Below are positions 1-9,608 of a stretch of 64,000 bases of DNA, piece by piece (positions within the stretch are counted from its first letter, which is position 1; the number at the start of each line of letters is the position of its first letter). Location of the stretch: positions 124,001 through 188,000 of the forward strand of contig CADANC010000001.1 in NCBI GenBank assembly GCA_902789225.1. Direction: 5' to 3'. The stretch is from an uncultured Erysipelotrichaceae bacterium. GTDB lineage: Bacteria; Bacillota_I; Bacilli_A; RF39; UBA660. Below the pieces are notes generated by a model. It worked only from the letters and a program-made list of their open reading frames with translations, made no database searches and was not told the DNA's origin. The position numbers were made by a program, and so were the translations under genes.

Positions 1-3000
1 TTCAAATAGTTAGTTAATCCAATTAAACTCATACCAACATGATGAGCAAAGAAACTCTTAACTATACCATTATTATCGTAATCATATGCTTCATACAAAC
101 CATATTTACCATACATTTCTAATTTCTTAAATTTATTAATATTGTTATAAACACCACTAGGATCTAAATCCATAACCATCAAAGATGAATAAGGAGAAAT
201 AACAATACGATTATCTTTATCTTCTTTAGCTTTTAAATAAGGAGTAGAAAAAGCTCTATACTTATAATTCAATGAATTATCTAATTCATTATAAGCACTT
301 TCACTAATTCCCCAAGGTAATTTTCTACTAACAGATTCTATATAATCTTTATTACACATCAAAGCAAAATTATATGTCTCATCAAGTAATGTATTAGAAT
401 AATTCTTCATAAATAGATAAGGCATAAAATATTCAAAAGCAGTACCACTCCAAGAAATTAGACCTTTACGTCCTTTATAAGTAGTTAAACTTTTATCTAG
501 GCAAAACCAATGTTTATTAGGTACTTGTCCTAAAGCAATTGCTATATAAGAAGTTAATCTTGATTCACTAGCAAATTTATTATAATTATAAATTGATAAT
601 TTTCCTTCAGTTTCATCATATCCAATACTAAATACATTACTCTTAGTATATAGTTTCTTAAAGTTTGTATTATGAATTAACTTATCACATAATTTTTTCT
701 CTTCAGTATAACCTTTTTTATCTAAATATTCACTAACTACAATTAATGCTGCAACAAAGTTTCCAGAATCTACTGATGAAACAAATCCCGGAGGAAGAAC
801 TTCCTTAGTTTTAATTGAATACCAGTTATATAAATGACCATGCCATTTCTTTAATGAATCAACAGTATCTAAAATATTTCTAATAGCTTCAACTGCCTCA
901 TCTGTAGTAATGAATTCTAATTCATCAGCACACACATAAGAAAGTAATGAGAAACCTATTGCTGAAGGTGAAGTTCTTAAATCTAATTTTTCTTCTCTAT
1001 TTTCTTGATAATTATCAGGAATTAAATAATTATATTCTTCTTTTAAATTATCTTTAAAGTATAAGAAGCTTCTATTAGCAAGTTCTCTAACTTTATCAAT
1101 TTCTTCTTCTTTTAACTCCATCTTATCATGATCAATATCTCTACTAACAATATATAGAATAAATGGAGCAAGTATAAATAATATCGCAACTACTAAAGAT
1201 AATGCATTCATTGTAAGTACAAAATGAACAATAAGTATAATTGATACAAAATAATTAAATATAAAGTTTCTTAAATAATTAGGTAATGTATCTTTAATCA
1301 TTTTTTCAGCATCATCAGCAGTAATCCAATTAAGTAAATTATTATGACTAATTAATAATCGATATAGTGTTCTAAAGAATGCATCCATATACATTTTTGT
1401 ATTATAAGGAATTAACATAAATGTAATAAGACATCTATCAATAACACTTCTACCACCAAATAATAAATTCTTATATTTAACAACAGTATTATTATTCTCT
1501 CTATACATCATACTTCTTAAGAAGAATATTATTGGAATAGATACTTCTAATACAGTAAATAAAATCCAAAGAATAGGATACTTACTAAACATAACACCTA
1601 ATAAAATTATTAATAATAATGCAGGATGTAAAAACATTCTTATAATATTATCAAAGATCTTATATTTTTCTATTAAGTTTAATGGATTTTTAACTTTATC
1701 TAAACGTCTATTTTTAATATGAGGAAATAGCCAACTAATTATTTGAACATCTCCTCTAGCCCATCTATGATGTCTACTCATATCAGATAAGAATTTAGAA
1801 GGAAAACCATCCATTAATTCTATATCATCAACATAAGCACATCTTAAATAATTACCCTCTAACAAGTCATGAGAAAGAATTAAATTATCAGGAAAAGTAT
1901 TAGAAAGTATCTTATCAAACACTTCTAAATCATAAATACCTTTACCAACAAAAGATCCTTCTCCAAAGACATCATGATATACATTAGGAACAACTCTAGA
2001 ATAAGTATCAAAACCACCTATACCAGCAAATATTTGACTATATAAACTTCTATTAGTATCTTCAATATCAATTGAACATCTAGGTTGCATAATACCATAT
2101 CCATAAATAACTTTATTTTTCTTTTTATTTAAAACAGGCTTATTAAGTGGATGTGCCATAGCACCAACTAAGTTTAAAGCAGTATTAAGTACAAACTTAG
2201 AATCAGTATCTAGTGTAATTACATATTTAATATCTAATTTATTATTATATAAAGTATTACTATTATAGAATTCTTCATTATGTATCTTATCTATTTTATT
2301 AAGTAAAACTTTATTAAATTGAATTAAAGCACCACGTTTTCTCTCATAACCTAAATATTCACCTTCATGTAAATTATATTTTCTCTTTCTATATAAGAAA
2401 TAAAATAAATCTTTTCCATATTTCTTATTCAAAGAAGCAGCATATTTTTCTCCATAAGAAGATATTTCTTTATCATAATCTTCTACTTCTTTAGAACTAG
2501 ATTTAACATCTCCAAGTAAAGTGAAATATAAGTTATCACTTTTGTTATTCATAATATAATATGTTTCTAATAAATCAAACATTTTAGCAATCTTATCAGT
2601 ATCACTAATAATAGTAGGAATAACAACCATAGTCTTTTGATCATCAGGAATACCTTCAGAATAATCTAATTTAACTAAAGGCTTAGGTCTAACAAAATGT
2701 AATAAAACTTCATTCATTAATTGAGATAATATTTGTTCAATAGGAATAAACAAAATTATAAAAGATAAAATTTTATATTTAATAAAGAATCCACATATAA
2801 AGAAATCAATTATTGCAGTAAATAAGAATAAACAAAATACATAAAGAAAAGATCTAATTGAATAATTCTCTCTCTTAAATAGTTTAAATCCTATATGATA
2901 ATCGTCACCATCAGTAGAATTCATTAATTGTTGTAAATATTCATATTCTCCTACATGATGTTTTTTAGATAAAGATCTTAATTTATTTCTATATATACTT

Positions 3001-3791
3001 TTACTAGAATCAGTAAGTTTATTATATAGATCATCAGTCATAAATAGCTTCTCTGTAGGAGAAACTTTTTCAAATAAATCTTCACTGTTAAATTCAGTAA
3101 ATTCTCTCAAGTCATTAAAGATATTAGATACCAAAATATTATTATTCATCTTATTTTGAAATTCATCATTAATAATTTCTTTTAAAGATATATTTTTTTC
3201 TTCTAATACTTCATTAAATTCTTTAAATAACTTATTACTCTTAGAACCTAATTCTTTTAATTTAGAATTTAACTCAAATAAATAATTATAATTCTTTTCA
3301 ATTTCACTATCATTAATAAAATCTTTTAATTCTAATTCTTTATTTTTATGAGAATTAATAATACGAACAATTTCATCTTGATCAACTATTTTTTTTCTTT
3401 CTTCCTTACAAAGAATACTTAATCTATTAATGTAAATAAATAATAATACATCCTTCATATTTTTTAATTCTTTATATGTAAAGTACATATCATTATCTTT
3501 TTGATATTTCTTTAATTCATTACATAGAATTTTAAAATTAATATTGAAATTATTTAAAACAACAATATTATTAATCTCAGGATATAACTTTAAATATAGT
3601 TTGTTATTTTTACGTAAATTCTTTTTTTCTTTAATAATAGAATTCTTATGTTCAACTAATATATAAAAGTTATCTATTAACCATTCATTAACTATTCCAA
3701 CAAATTCGTGTCGCTTAGTTTTTTGAACCAAAAATTCATAATATTGTTCTATTTCGTTGTACTCTGATAAGAATTTTTTAATTATATCCAC
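1..3791 (-). CDS. Cyclic beta-1,2-glucan synthase-like glycosyltransferase (GT84/NdvB-like), C-terminus outside window
   Basis: The minus-strand frame is open from the GTG at 3791 to the window edge (1263 codons, no stop), so the C-terminus is missing. Two GTG codons could start it; the second (3791) lies about 10 nt after AGGAG, while the first (3800) is almost on top of it. An N-terminal helical part of about 300 residues is followed by membrane segments near residues 310-360, a processive glycosyltransferase domain with DTDS near 528 and RHHRWARGD near 672 (DxD and Q/RxxRW-type signatures), more membrane segments near 720-760 and 840-880, and a glycoamylase-like region ending in AHHVGMS. 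This order matches cyclic beta-1,2-glucan synthases, whose remaining part is a GH94 phosphorylase domain expected beyond the window. It would polymerise UDP-glucose at the membrane. The exact linkage is inferred from the family. Confidence 0.82.
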   Translation of the reverse strand, partial: MDIIKKFLSEYNEIEQYYEFLVQKTKRHEFVGIVNEWLIDNFYILVEHKNSIIKEKKNLRKNNKLYLKLYPEINNIVVLNNFNINFKILCNELKKYQKDNDMYFTYKELKNMKDVLLFIYINRLSILCKEERKKIVDQDEIVRIINSHKNKELELKDFINDSEIEKNYNYLFELNSKLKELGSKSNKLFKEFNEVLEEKNISLKEIINDEFQNKMNNNILVSNIFNDLREFTEFNSEDLFEKVSPTEKLFMTDDLYNKLTDSSKSIYRNKLRSLSKKHHVGEYEYLQQLMNSTDGDDYHIGFKLFKRENYSIRSFLYVFCLFLFTAIIDFFICGFFIKYKILSFIILFIPIEQILSQLMNEVLLHFVRPKPLVKLDYSEGIPDDQKTMVVIPTIISDTDKIAKMFDLLETYYIMNNKSDNLYFTLLGDVKSSSKEVEDYDKEISSYGEKYAASLNKKYGKDLFYFLYRKRKYNLHEGEYLGYERKRGALIQFNKVLLNKIDKIHNEEFYNSNTLYNNKLDIKYVITLDTDSKFVLNTALNLVGAMAHPLNKPVLNKKKNKVIYGYGIMQPRCSIDIEDTNRSLYSQIFAGIGGFDTYSRVVPNVYHDVFGEGSFVGKGIYDLEVFDKILSNTFPDNLILSHDLLEGNYLRCAYVDDIELMDGFPSKFLSDMSRHHRWARGDVQIISWLFPHIKNRRLDKVKNPLNLIEKYKIFDNIIRMFLHPALLLIILLGVMFSKYPILWILFTVLEVSIPIIFFLRSMMYRENNNTVVKYKNLLFGGRSVIDRCLITFMLIPYNTKMYMDAFFRTLYRLLISHNNLLNWITADDAEKMIKDTLPNYLRNFIFNYFVSIILIVHFVLTMNALSLVVAILFILAPFILYIVSRDIDHDKMELKEEEIDKVRELANRSFLYFKDNLKEEYNYLIPDNYQENREEKLDLRTSPSAIGFSLLSYVCADELEFITTDEAVEAIRNILDTVDSLKKWHGHLYNWYSIKTKEVLPPGFVSSVDSGNFVAALIVVSEYLDKKGYTEEKKLCDKLIHNTNFKKLYTKSNVFSIGYDETEGKLSIYNYNKFASESRLTSYIAIALGQVPNKHWFCLDKSLTTYKGRKGLISWSGTAFEYFMPYLFMKNYSNTLLDETYNFALMCNKDYIESVSRKLPWGISESAYNELDNSLNYKYRAFSTPYLKAKEDKDNRIVISPYSSLMVMDLDPSGVYNNINKFKKLEMYGKYGLYEAYDYDNNGIVKSFFAHHVGMSLIGLTNYL

Positions 3792-3849
3792 GAAGATCAC
3801 ACTCCTATTAAAAATATATCATAAATTGGTCATAAAAACTATATTAAAG

Positions 3850-3880
3850 CAAAAGAAAAGAGCAATTTAATTGCCCTTTT
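3850..3880 (-). terminator. Rho-independent terminator of the thioester adhesin gene
   Basis: An imperfect hairpin with arms near 3856-3865 and 3871-3880 lies directly after the stop codon and is followed on the minus strand by a T-rich tract. Confidence 0.6.
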
Positions 3881-3882
3881 AC

Positions 3883-5334
3883 TTACATTGATTTTCTATA
3901 ATGTCCAGCTAAACCAATACCACCAAGAATTGTACTAGTTCCAAGGAATACATATAATCCCATTTGTAATGCAGATGTATTTGTATCTGGTACAGGAACA
4001 ACTACAGCTTCACATTGAGCTCTATAAGTTTCCTCAGTTACAACTGTTCCATTTTCTCCATAATATTGATTATTATAAACTTCACATTTATGTACACATT
4101 CAGATGTGTATTGATCAGCACTTACTTCAGTACCATTTAAACCAAAGTATGTATTTCCAACTTTTTCACAAACATGTCTTTCACATTGAATTGAATATAA
4201 AGTACTATCTACTTCAGTACCATCTTTACCATAGTATTTATCTCCAACTTTTTTACAAACATTGTTATCACATTGTTGATGATATACTACTTCTTCAACT
4301 TCAGTACCATCTTTACCATAATATTTATCTCCAACTTTTTTACAAACATTATTATCACATTGTTGATGATATACTACTTCTTCAACTTGTTTACCTTCTT
4401 TACCAAAGTAAACATCTCCTACTTTTTCACATACATGTCTTTCACATTGAATTGAGTAAGTTGTTTTATCAACAACACTACCATCTTTACCATAGTATGT
4501 ACCATTTACTATTTCACAACTTCTTTTAACAGGAGTTACTTTTAAAGTAGCTGAAGCATTAACTTTCTTATCAGTACTTGATAGTACAACTAAATCCTGT
4601 TTTTGATTATTAGATGGAGAGTATCTCTTCATCACATAAACTTTACCAGTAGTTGCTACAACAACTTTAATATTAGATGCTTGAGTGATCTTATTAGATG
4701 CAACTCTAACATAGAATTTTTCTCCACTCTTAAATGTAGTACCATTAGAAACAACTGTTCCTGATGCATTTAGTAATTGAACACCTTCAACTCCAGAAAC
4801 TGAAACTGTATAATTAGAAGCTCCTGTAGTAACAGCACTCATAGCACCAGACTTATAATAAGCATTATCAGATGTTAATGAAATACTAGCACCATTTAAC
4901 TTAATAGCTACTTCAGATTTATCATTAGCATGTTTTTTAGCTTCAGCAGCTAAAGCATCAGCTTGTTTCATAACAGAAGTACCATTATAAGCAGAAATAG
5001 TAAATCCATTGTAATATTTCCAAATAGCAAGTTGTGTTGCTAAATATGAATTATCACTGTTACCAGCTTGTTTTAATAAGTATAACAAACCACCATCAGT
5101 TTCATATTTAGTAAAGTTTAATGATGTACCTTCAGCAGCACCAACTTTACTTGGAGTAATACAATATCCATATCCTTTAGTTGTATGGAATTTAGCTTCT
5201 CTTCTATCTCCAGTATTAATATAAGTTTTCTTATCAATTGTAATACTAGATTCAGAAGTAGCGTAAGCTCTAACACCAAAGGCACTTACAGCAATAATAG
5301 CAAGCATTAGAATTATTTTTAGATATTTTTTCAT
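3883..5334 (-). CDS. Thioester-domain surface protein with six Cys repeats and a sorting-signal-like C-terminus
   Basis: 483 residues. A signal peptide (about 1-25, ending AYA) precedes a domain with GYCITPS (Cys58) and ATQLAIWKY (Gln101), the Cys and Gln pattern of Gram-positive thioester domains (TED), which form an internal Cys-Gln thioester that binds host surfaces covalently. Residues 273-441 hold six tandem units of 28-29 residues, each of the form C-x(3)-V-x(3)-Y-[YF]-G-x(2)-G and closed by another Cys. The C-terminus has VPDTN (448-452), a hydrophobic segment and an HYRK tail, resembling a variant sortase signal. RBS GGGGGAG precedes the ATG. The gene has its own promoter and terminator, so it is monocistronic. 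The sortase-like protein encoded at 22286 is a possible partner. Binding target unknown. Confidence 0.8.
   Translation of the reverse strand: MKKYLKIILMLAIIAVSAFGVRAYATSESSITIDKKTYINTGDRREAKFHTTKGYGYCITPSKVGAAEGTSLNFTKYETDGGLLYLLKQAGNSDNSYLATQLAIWKYYNGFTISAYNGTSVMKQADALAAEAKKHANDKSEVAIKLNGASISLTSDNAYYKSGAMSAVTTGASNYTVSVSGVEGVQLLNASGTVVSNGTTFKSGEKFYVRVASNKITQASNIKVVVATTGKVYVMKRYSPSNNQKQDLVVLSSTDKKVNASATLKVTPVKRSCEIVNGTYYGKDGSVVDKTTYSIQCERHVCEKVGDVYFGKEGKQVEEVVYHQQCDNNVCKKVGDKYYGKDGTEVEEVVYHQQCDNNVCKKVGDKYYGKDGTEVDSTLYSIQCERHVCEKVGNTYFGLNGTEVSADQYTSECVHKCEVYNNQYYGENGTVVTEETYRAQCEAVVVPVPDTNTSALQMGLYVFLGTSTILGGIGLAGHYRKSM
4012..4518 (-). repeat. Six tandem ~87-bp repeats inside the adhesin gene
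   Basis: Six in-frame units of 84-87 bp encode the 28-29 residue Cys repeats (starting at Cys273, 302, 331, 360, 389 and 417). The central units are nearly identical at the DNA level, pointing to recent duplication or gene conversion; the outer ones have diverged. Confidence 0.85.
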
Positions 5335-5362
5335 ATTATCTATCTCCCCCTAACTGCGCTAT

Positions 5363-5391
5363 ATTATAACACAATTTTAAAATAATTTCAA
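5363..5391 (-). promoter_or_regulatory. Promoter of the thioester adhesin gene
   Basis: TTGAAA at 5386-5391 and TATAAT at 5363-5368 (minus strand) are separated by 17 bp, just upstream of the RBS of the gene starting at 5334. Confidence 0.65.
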
Positions 5392-5441
5392 GTCAATTAT
5401 ATTATAACAAACAACATAATCTTTTTAAAGTAAAATTTAAT

Positions 5442-5469
5442 AAAAAAATTCACTAAAAAATAGTGAATT
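5442..5469 (-). terminator. Terminator after tRNA-Ser
   Basis: An AATTCACTA/TAGTGAATT hairpin is followed on the minus strand by a run of T residues, just downstream of tRNA-Ser. Confidence 0.7.
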
Positions 5470-5480
5470 AATTTTATAAA

Positions 5481-5573
5481 TGGCGGAGCAGGAGAGGTTC
5501 GAACTCTCGCACCAGGGATTCCCGATCTAACAGTTTAGCAAACTGTCCTCTTCAGCCACTTGAGTACTGCTCC
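5481..5573 (-). tRNA. tRNA-Ser (GCT)
   Basis: 93 nt including encoded CCA. Anticodon loop TTGCTAA gives GCT. There is a long variable arm (GGGAATCCC region) as expected for a class II tRNA, and the acceptor GGAGCAG pairs with CTGCTCC. Confidence 0.95.
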
Positions 5574-5585
5574 AATGCACTTATA

Positions 5586-5614
5586 ATCTTAACTAACAAA
5601 AAATCATTTGTCAA
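5586..5614 (-). promoter_or_regulatory. Promoter of tRNA-Ser
   Basis: Consensus -35 TTGACA (5609-5614), 17-bp spacer and -10 TAAGAT (5586-5591) lie about 12 nt before the tRNA-Ser 5' end. Confidence 0.75.
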
Positions 5615-5623
5615 TATTTTTTA

Positions 5624-5650
5624 AAATAAAAACCCCAAATATTGGGGTTA
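5624..5650 (-). terminator. Terminator of the tRNA-Ile-Asn-Glu transcript
   Basis: An AACCCCAA/TTGGGGTT hairpin followed by a T-rich tract on the minus strand separates tRNA-Glu from the independently transcribed tRNA-Ser. Confidence 0.8.
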
Positions 5651-5659
5651 AATTTCAAA

Positions 5660-5736
5660 TGGTGACGAGTATGGAATTCGAATCCATGAATGCCGCCGTG
5701 AAAGGGCGGTGTGTTAAGCCACTTCACCAACTCGCC
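5660..5736 (-). tRNA. tRNA-Glu (TTC)
   Basis: 77 nt with encoded CCA. Anticodon stem-loop CCGCC-CTTTCAC-GGCGG gives TTC, and the acceptor GGCGAGT pairs with ACTCGTC. Confidence 0.95.
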
Positions 5737-5739
5737 AAA

Positions 5740-5816
5740 TGGCGCCCCAACTAGGACTTGAACCTAGGACCCCTTGATTAACAGTCAAGTGCTCTAACCA
5801 GCTGAGCTATTGAGGC
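5740..5816 (-). tRNA. tRNA-Asn (GTT)
   Basis: 77 nt with encoded CCA. Anticodon loop CTGTTAA gives GTT; acceptor GCCTCAA pairs with TTGGGGC. It is 3 nt from tRNA-Glu and 6 nt from tRNA-Ile, so the three are one transcript. Confidence 0.95.
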
Positions 5817-5822
5817 ATAAAA

Positions 5823-5899
<77 letters not shown>

Positions 5900-5915
5900 A
5901 CTTAATTACTTTTCA

Positions 5916-5944
5916 AATATATACTATATTTTATAAAAAATCAA
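5916..5944 (-). promoter_or_regulatory. Promoter of the tRNA-Ile-Asn-Glu transcript
   Basis: TTGATT (5939-5944) and TATATT (5916-5921) are spaced by 17 bp, about 17 nt upstream of tRNA-Ile. Confidence 0.6.
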
Positions 5945-6015
5945 GTATAAATTTCAAAAGCAATATTAGAATACAATATAACTAGAAGATTAGTCAAGAA
6001 AAAATGATTATTTTT

Positions 6016-8304
6016 TTAAAAAATTTTCTTAGTTATAGAATCAATGTTATCTTTTAAATAATTAATTATATATAAACAAACAAAACCACATATAGCAAAT
6101 GTTAAAATCATTGTTCCTGTAAAACCACTAAATCCAAATAAATCATTAAGTACTACAAATAGTGTTAAGTAAGAAATCAACATTAAACTAAATAATAATT
6201 TATGCAACAAATTGAAAGGTATACATACTTTATATAATAATAAGAAACAGTTAAATGTAGTAACAACGGCAGTCAAAGTAGAAACTTGTATTCTAGCTAA
6301 ATCAAATATATTACCAAATAAATTAACAAGTAATACCCCTACTATAATACTTATAGAGAAAGGTACTGCTTTAACTAAAACATTATGTAAAAATTTACCC
6401 TTAATTATATTATGATTAGGTTCTAACCCCAATATAACAGAAGGAATACCTACAGTTAAAACACTAGTTAAAGTTAATTGAATTGGAATAAAAGGATAAG
6501 GTGAATTTAAAAATATAAATACAAATGATAATACAGAAGCATATATAGTTTTAACTAAGAATAAACTTGCACTTCGTTGAATATTATTAACACTTCTTCT
6601 ACCTTCATCAACTATATGAGGCATAGATGCAAAATTAGAGTCCAATAAAACTAATTGACTAACATTTTTAGCAGCATCTGTTCCACTAGCCATAGCTACA
6701 CTACAATCAGCTTCTTTTAGAGCAAGAACATCATTTACTCCATCTCCTGTCATCGCAACACTATGACCATGTCTTTGTAAAGCTAATATAAACTTTCTTT
6801 TTTGTTCAGGACTAACTCTACCAAATACATCATATTTTTCTATATTTTCAAAAATTTCTTCATCTTTAGTTAACTCTCTAGCATCAATCATCTTACTATT
6901 TTTATCTAATCCTGCTTTTAAAGCAATATTATAAACAGTAGTAGGATTATCTCCAGATATTATTTTTACTTTAACACCTTGAGACTTAAAGAAATCTAAA
7001 GTAGCTTTAGCTTCTTTTCTAACAATATCTTGTAACAATAATAATGAAATGATCTTATCATCTTTAACTAAAGCAATAACTCTATATTGATTAATATATT
7101 TATCCAATTCTTTTTTATATTTCTTTATCTTATCTCCCAGTATAAATTCAGGAGCTCCTATTAAAAATTTACCTTTATCAAATTCACAACCAGAATATTT
7201 TTTTGCACTACTAAAAGGAATTTTCTTAATTAATTTATAATTATCTTTCTTACCAAATTTATTATTTAAAGCTGTTCCTGTAGGATTATTCTCATTAAGT
7301 TGATAATTGATATTAGCAAGTATTTCACTACTATCATAATCTTTATCTAAATCAATTACATCTACTACTTCCATAATACCTTCAGTAATAGTTCCAGTCT
7401 TATCTAAACAAATTGTATCTACTCTAGCTAAAGCTTCAATACAATATAAATCTTGTACAAGTACTTTTCTATTTGCTAACCTAATAACTCCTACAGCTAA
7501 AACTGTACTTGTTAAAAGTACTAATCCTTCAGGAATCATTCCTATTAAAGCTGCTACAGTATTTAAAATAGCTTCATTAGTAGTATTTCCAGGTAAACTT
7601 AATTGTTTATAGTATAAAAGTATTCCTAAAGGAATAATTAGAAAAGAAACAGTAGTAATAATTCTATTTAAACTTCTCATAATTTCACTACTATTATTCT
7701 TTATCTTCTTAGTACTAGCACTTATCTTAGCAGTATAATTATCCATACCAATATGTTCTACTCTAGCATAACAATTACCACTAACTATAAATGAACCAGA
7801 TAAAAGCATATCACCTTTTTTCTTATAAACAGTATCTGCTTCTCCAGTAATAAAACTTTCATTAACTTCAACTTCACCATCTAAAATAATAGAATCTACC
7901 ACTATTTGATTACCTAATTCTAATTTAATAACATCATCAAGTACAACACTATTAATAGAGAGTTTTTCTTCTTTACCATCTCTAATAGTACATACTTTAC
8001 TTTCATTTATTACTTGTAATTTATCAAGCACTTTTTTACTACGAAGTTCTTGAAAAATAGAGATTATTGTATTACAAATAATACCTCCCATAAATAGTAA
8101 ATTTTTATAGCTTCCAGTAGTAAGAACCATGCACGCTAAAAAGAAGTTTACTATATTAAATATAGTAAAAACATTGTCTTTAATAATATCTTTAGTAGGT
8201 TTAGTAGAAACAGTAGTATCAACATTATAAAGATTATCTCTAAATCTAGAATCAACTTGTTTCTTAGTTAAACCAACACTTATATCTGGTTTAAATCTTT
8301 CCAT
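6016..8304 (-). CDS. P-type cation-transporting ATPase (CtpE/YfgQ-like)
   Basis: 762 residues. The actuator motif reads ITGEAD, the phosphorylation site is DKTGT (Asp301), and the hinge motif is GDGVND, so all catalytic elements of a P-type ATPase are present. A PEGL motif lies in the membrane segment before the phosphorylation site, as in the CtpE/YfgQ branch proposed to move Ca2+. No N-terminal heavy-metal (CxxC) domain is present, which argues against a copper/cadmium pump. The last 200 residues are hydrophobic and hold the remaining membrane helices. RBS AGGTG precedes the ATG. The gene stands alone between tRNA genes. The transported ion is inferred, not shown. Confidence 0.85.
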   Translation of the reverse strand: MERFKPDISVGLTKKQVDSRFRDNLYNVDTTVSTKPTKDIIKDNVFTIFNIVNFFLACMVLTTGSYKNLLFMGGIICNTIISIFQELRSKKVLDKLQVINESKVCTIRDGKEEKLSINSVVLDDVIKLELGNQIVVDSIILDGEVEVNESFITGEADTVYKKKGDMLLSGSFIVSGNCYARVEHIGMDNYTAKISASTKKIKNNSSEIMRSLNRIITTVSFLIIPLGILLYYKQLSLPGNTTNEAILNTVAALIGMIPEGLVLLTSTVLAVGVIRLANRKVLVQDLYCIEALARVDTICLDKTGTITEGIMEVVDVIDLDKDYDSSEILANINYQLNENNPTGTALNNKFGKKDNYKLIKKIPFSSAKKYSGCEFDKGKFLIGAPEFILGDKIKKYKKELDKYINQYRVIALVKDDKIISLLLLQDIVRKEAKATLDFFKSQGVKVKIISGDNPTTVYNIALKAGLDKNSKMIDARELTKDEEIFENIEKYDVFGRVSPEQKRKFILALQRHGHSVAMTGDGVNDVLALKEADCSVAMASGTDAAKNVSQLVLLDSNFASMPHIVDEGRRSVNNIQRSASLFLVKTIYASVLSFVFIFLNSPYPFIPIQLTLTSVLTVGIPSVILGLEPNHNIIKGKFLHNVLVKAVPFSISIIVGVLLVNLFGNIFDLARIQVSTLTAVVTTFNCFLLLYKVCIPFNLLHKLLFSLMLISYLTLFVVLNDLFGFSGFTGTMILTFAICGFVCLYIINYLKDNIDSITKKIF

Positions 8305-8365
8305 AATAACACCTATCTTAATTTTATCACAAATTAAATAAAAATAATTTTTTTATTAAAAAGAC

Positions 8366-8394
8366 TTGTAAAGTATGAATTTTTATTATAAAAT
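8366..8394 (+). promoter_or_regulatory. Promoter of tRNA-Lys
   Basis: TTGTAA (8366-8371), 17-bp spacer, TAAAAT (8389-8394), about 20 nt before tRNA-Lys. Confidence 0.6.
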
Positions 8395-8413
8395 ATCAAT
8401 GTTGAAACGAAAT

Positions 8414-8489
8414 GTCTCCTTAGCTCAGCTGGTAGAGCAACTGACTCTTAATCAGTGGGTCTACGGTTCGATCCCGTAAGGGGACACCA
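8414..8489 (+). tRNA. tRNA-Lys (CTT)
   Basis: 76 nt with encoded CCA. Anticodon loop CTCTTAA gives CTT; acceptor GTCTCCT pairs with AGGGGAC. Confidence 0.95.
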
Positions 8490-8499
8490 GAAAGTAAAC

Positions 8500-8528
8500 A
8501 AGCACTTCAAATTGAAGTGCTTTTTTTT
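8500..8528 (+). terminator. Terminator of tRNA-Lys
   Basis: Perfect 11-bp stem AAGCACTTCAA/TTGAAGTGCTT with a 1-nt spacer (the inner pairs must open to form a loop), followed by eight T residues. Confidence 0.85.
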
Positions 8529-8532
8529 ATTA

Positions 8533-9549
8533 TTAATGTTTAACTAAAACGTGACTTCCTATTTCTAAAGTGTCATACACTTTACTAACAGCATCATAAG
8601 GAGTATTTATACAACCATGACTTCCATAATCATGATATATTTCTCCACCATAACTATATCTCCAATAAGTATCATGTATTCCTTCACCACCATTATATGG
8701 TATCCAATAATCAACAGGAACATCATATGTAGCATAATCCGTTAAATTAGTATCCATTTGTTTATCATCTACATCAAATAATCCTATATCTGAAGGAGTA
8801 CTATCCTTACCAGTTACAACAGGTGTTATTAATATCTTTTCATTAGAATCATATAAAGTTAATGTTTGAGAAGAAATATCTACAACTGCACATTTATCAG
8901 TTAAATCACCAGTTAATTCTTTAGAAACATAACCAATATTTCCATTTATGCTAACAAAGTATTTATCATCTTTTTCACCATAAACTTCAACACATTCATA
9001 TTGTTCTAAATCACCTATATAATTACCATCAATATCATAAAAAGAACCATTTTCATTCATATATCTAACATCTATAATATCTGAATCTATTGTATCTGCC
9101 TCTTCAACATATTGAGCACTAATATATGCAACTTCTTCATCATACTTAATTTGATACCATTCATCATTATATTTACTAATCATTTTAAATACATCATTTG
9201 CGTTAGCAACAGATATAATATCACAATCAGTATTAGCTTCTCTTCTTATGTTTACACCATCTGAAGTAACTCTAACTCCAGGAACAATCATTATAAGATT
9301 AGGATCATCATTTATATATTGATCTAAGTCAAAAGAAGTATCACTTTCTTCTTCATATTCAATAGTATCATTAGAAGGAATAGTTTCTTCTTCTGTCTCA
9401 TCAATAATTAAAGATGCAGCATAAGTATCATTATCTATATCAATACTATTGTCAGCAAAAAAGCAATTTTCACAAACCTTAGTTGTTACTAATGTTAAAC
9501 AAGAAACTAAAGCTAAAGTATAAGCGGTCTTTCTAATATTTATTTTCAT
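8533..9549 (-). CDS. SH3-domain L,D-transpeptidase (YkuD family)
   Basis: 338 residues. An N-terminal hydrophobic signal/anchor (about 8-24) is followed by an acidic linker, an SH3-like domain (SDGVNIRREA onward, about 95-145), a second SH3-like segment (about 160-215) and a C-terminal YkuD domain from DISSQTLTLY. The catalytic signature is complete: GIHDT followed by YGSHGCIN with the Cys nucleophile. The enzyme acts outside the membrane, forming 3-3 peptidoglycan cross-links or attaching proteins to the wall; SH3 domains probably bind wall peptides. It is a single gene facing the tRNA-Lys terminator. It supports a true peptidoglycan wall in this AT-rich organism. Confidence 0.9.
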   Translation of the reverse strand: MKINIRKTAYTLALVSCLTLVTTKVCENCFFADNSIDIDNDTYAASLIIDETEEETIPSNDTIEYEEESDTSFDLDQYINDDPNLIMIVPGVRVTSDGVNIRREANTDCDIISVANANDVFKMISKYNDEWYQIKYDEEVAYISAQYVEEADTIDSDIIDVRYMNENGSFYDIDGNYIGDLEQYECVEVYGEKDDKYFVSINGNIGYVSKELTGDLTDKCAVVDISSQTLTLYDSNEKILITPVVTGKDSTPSDIGLFDVDDKQMDTNLTDYATYDVPVDYWIPYNGGEGIHDTYWRYSYGGEIYHDYGSHGCINTPYDAVSKVYDTLEIGSHVLVKH

Positions 9550-9608
9550 AACTTTTAATTTTCCCCCTTTAAAAGCTAAATAATTATAATACTTCTATAA
9601 TAAAAAGT

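Noticed and set aside
4012-4518. CRISPR-like array
   Set aside because: The tandem units are in frame, coding, lack unique spacers and no cas genes are near.
3969-4529. Plus-strand reading frame of 186 codons opposite the adhesin repeats
   Set aside because: Antisense shadow kept open by the repeats; low-complexity Leu/Tyr/His sequence without RBS.
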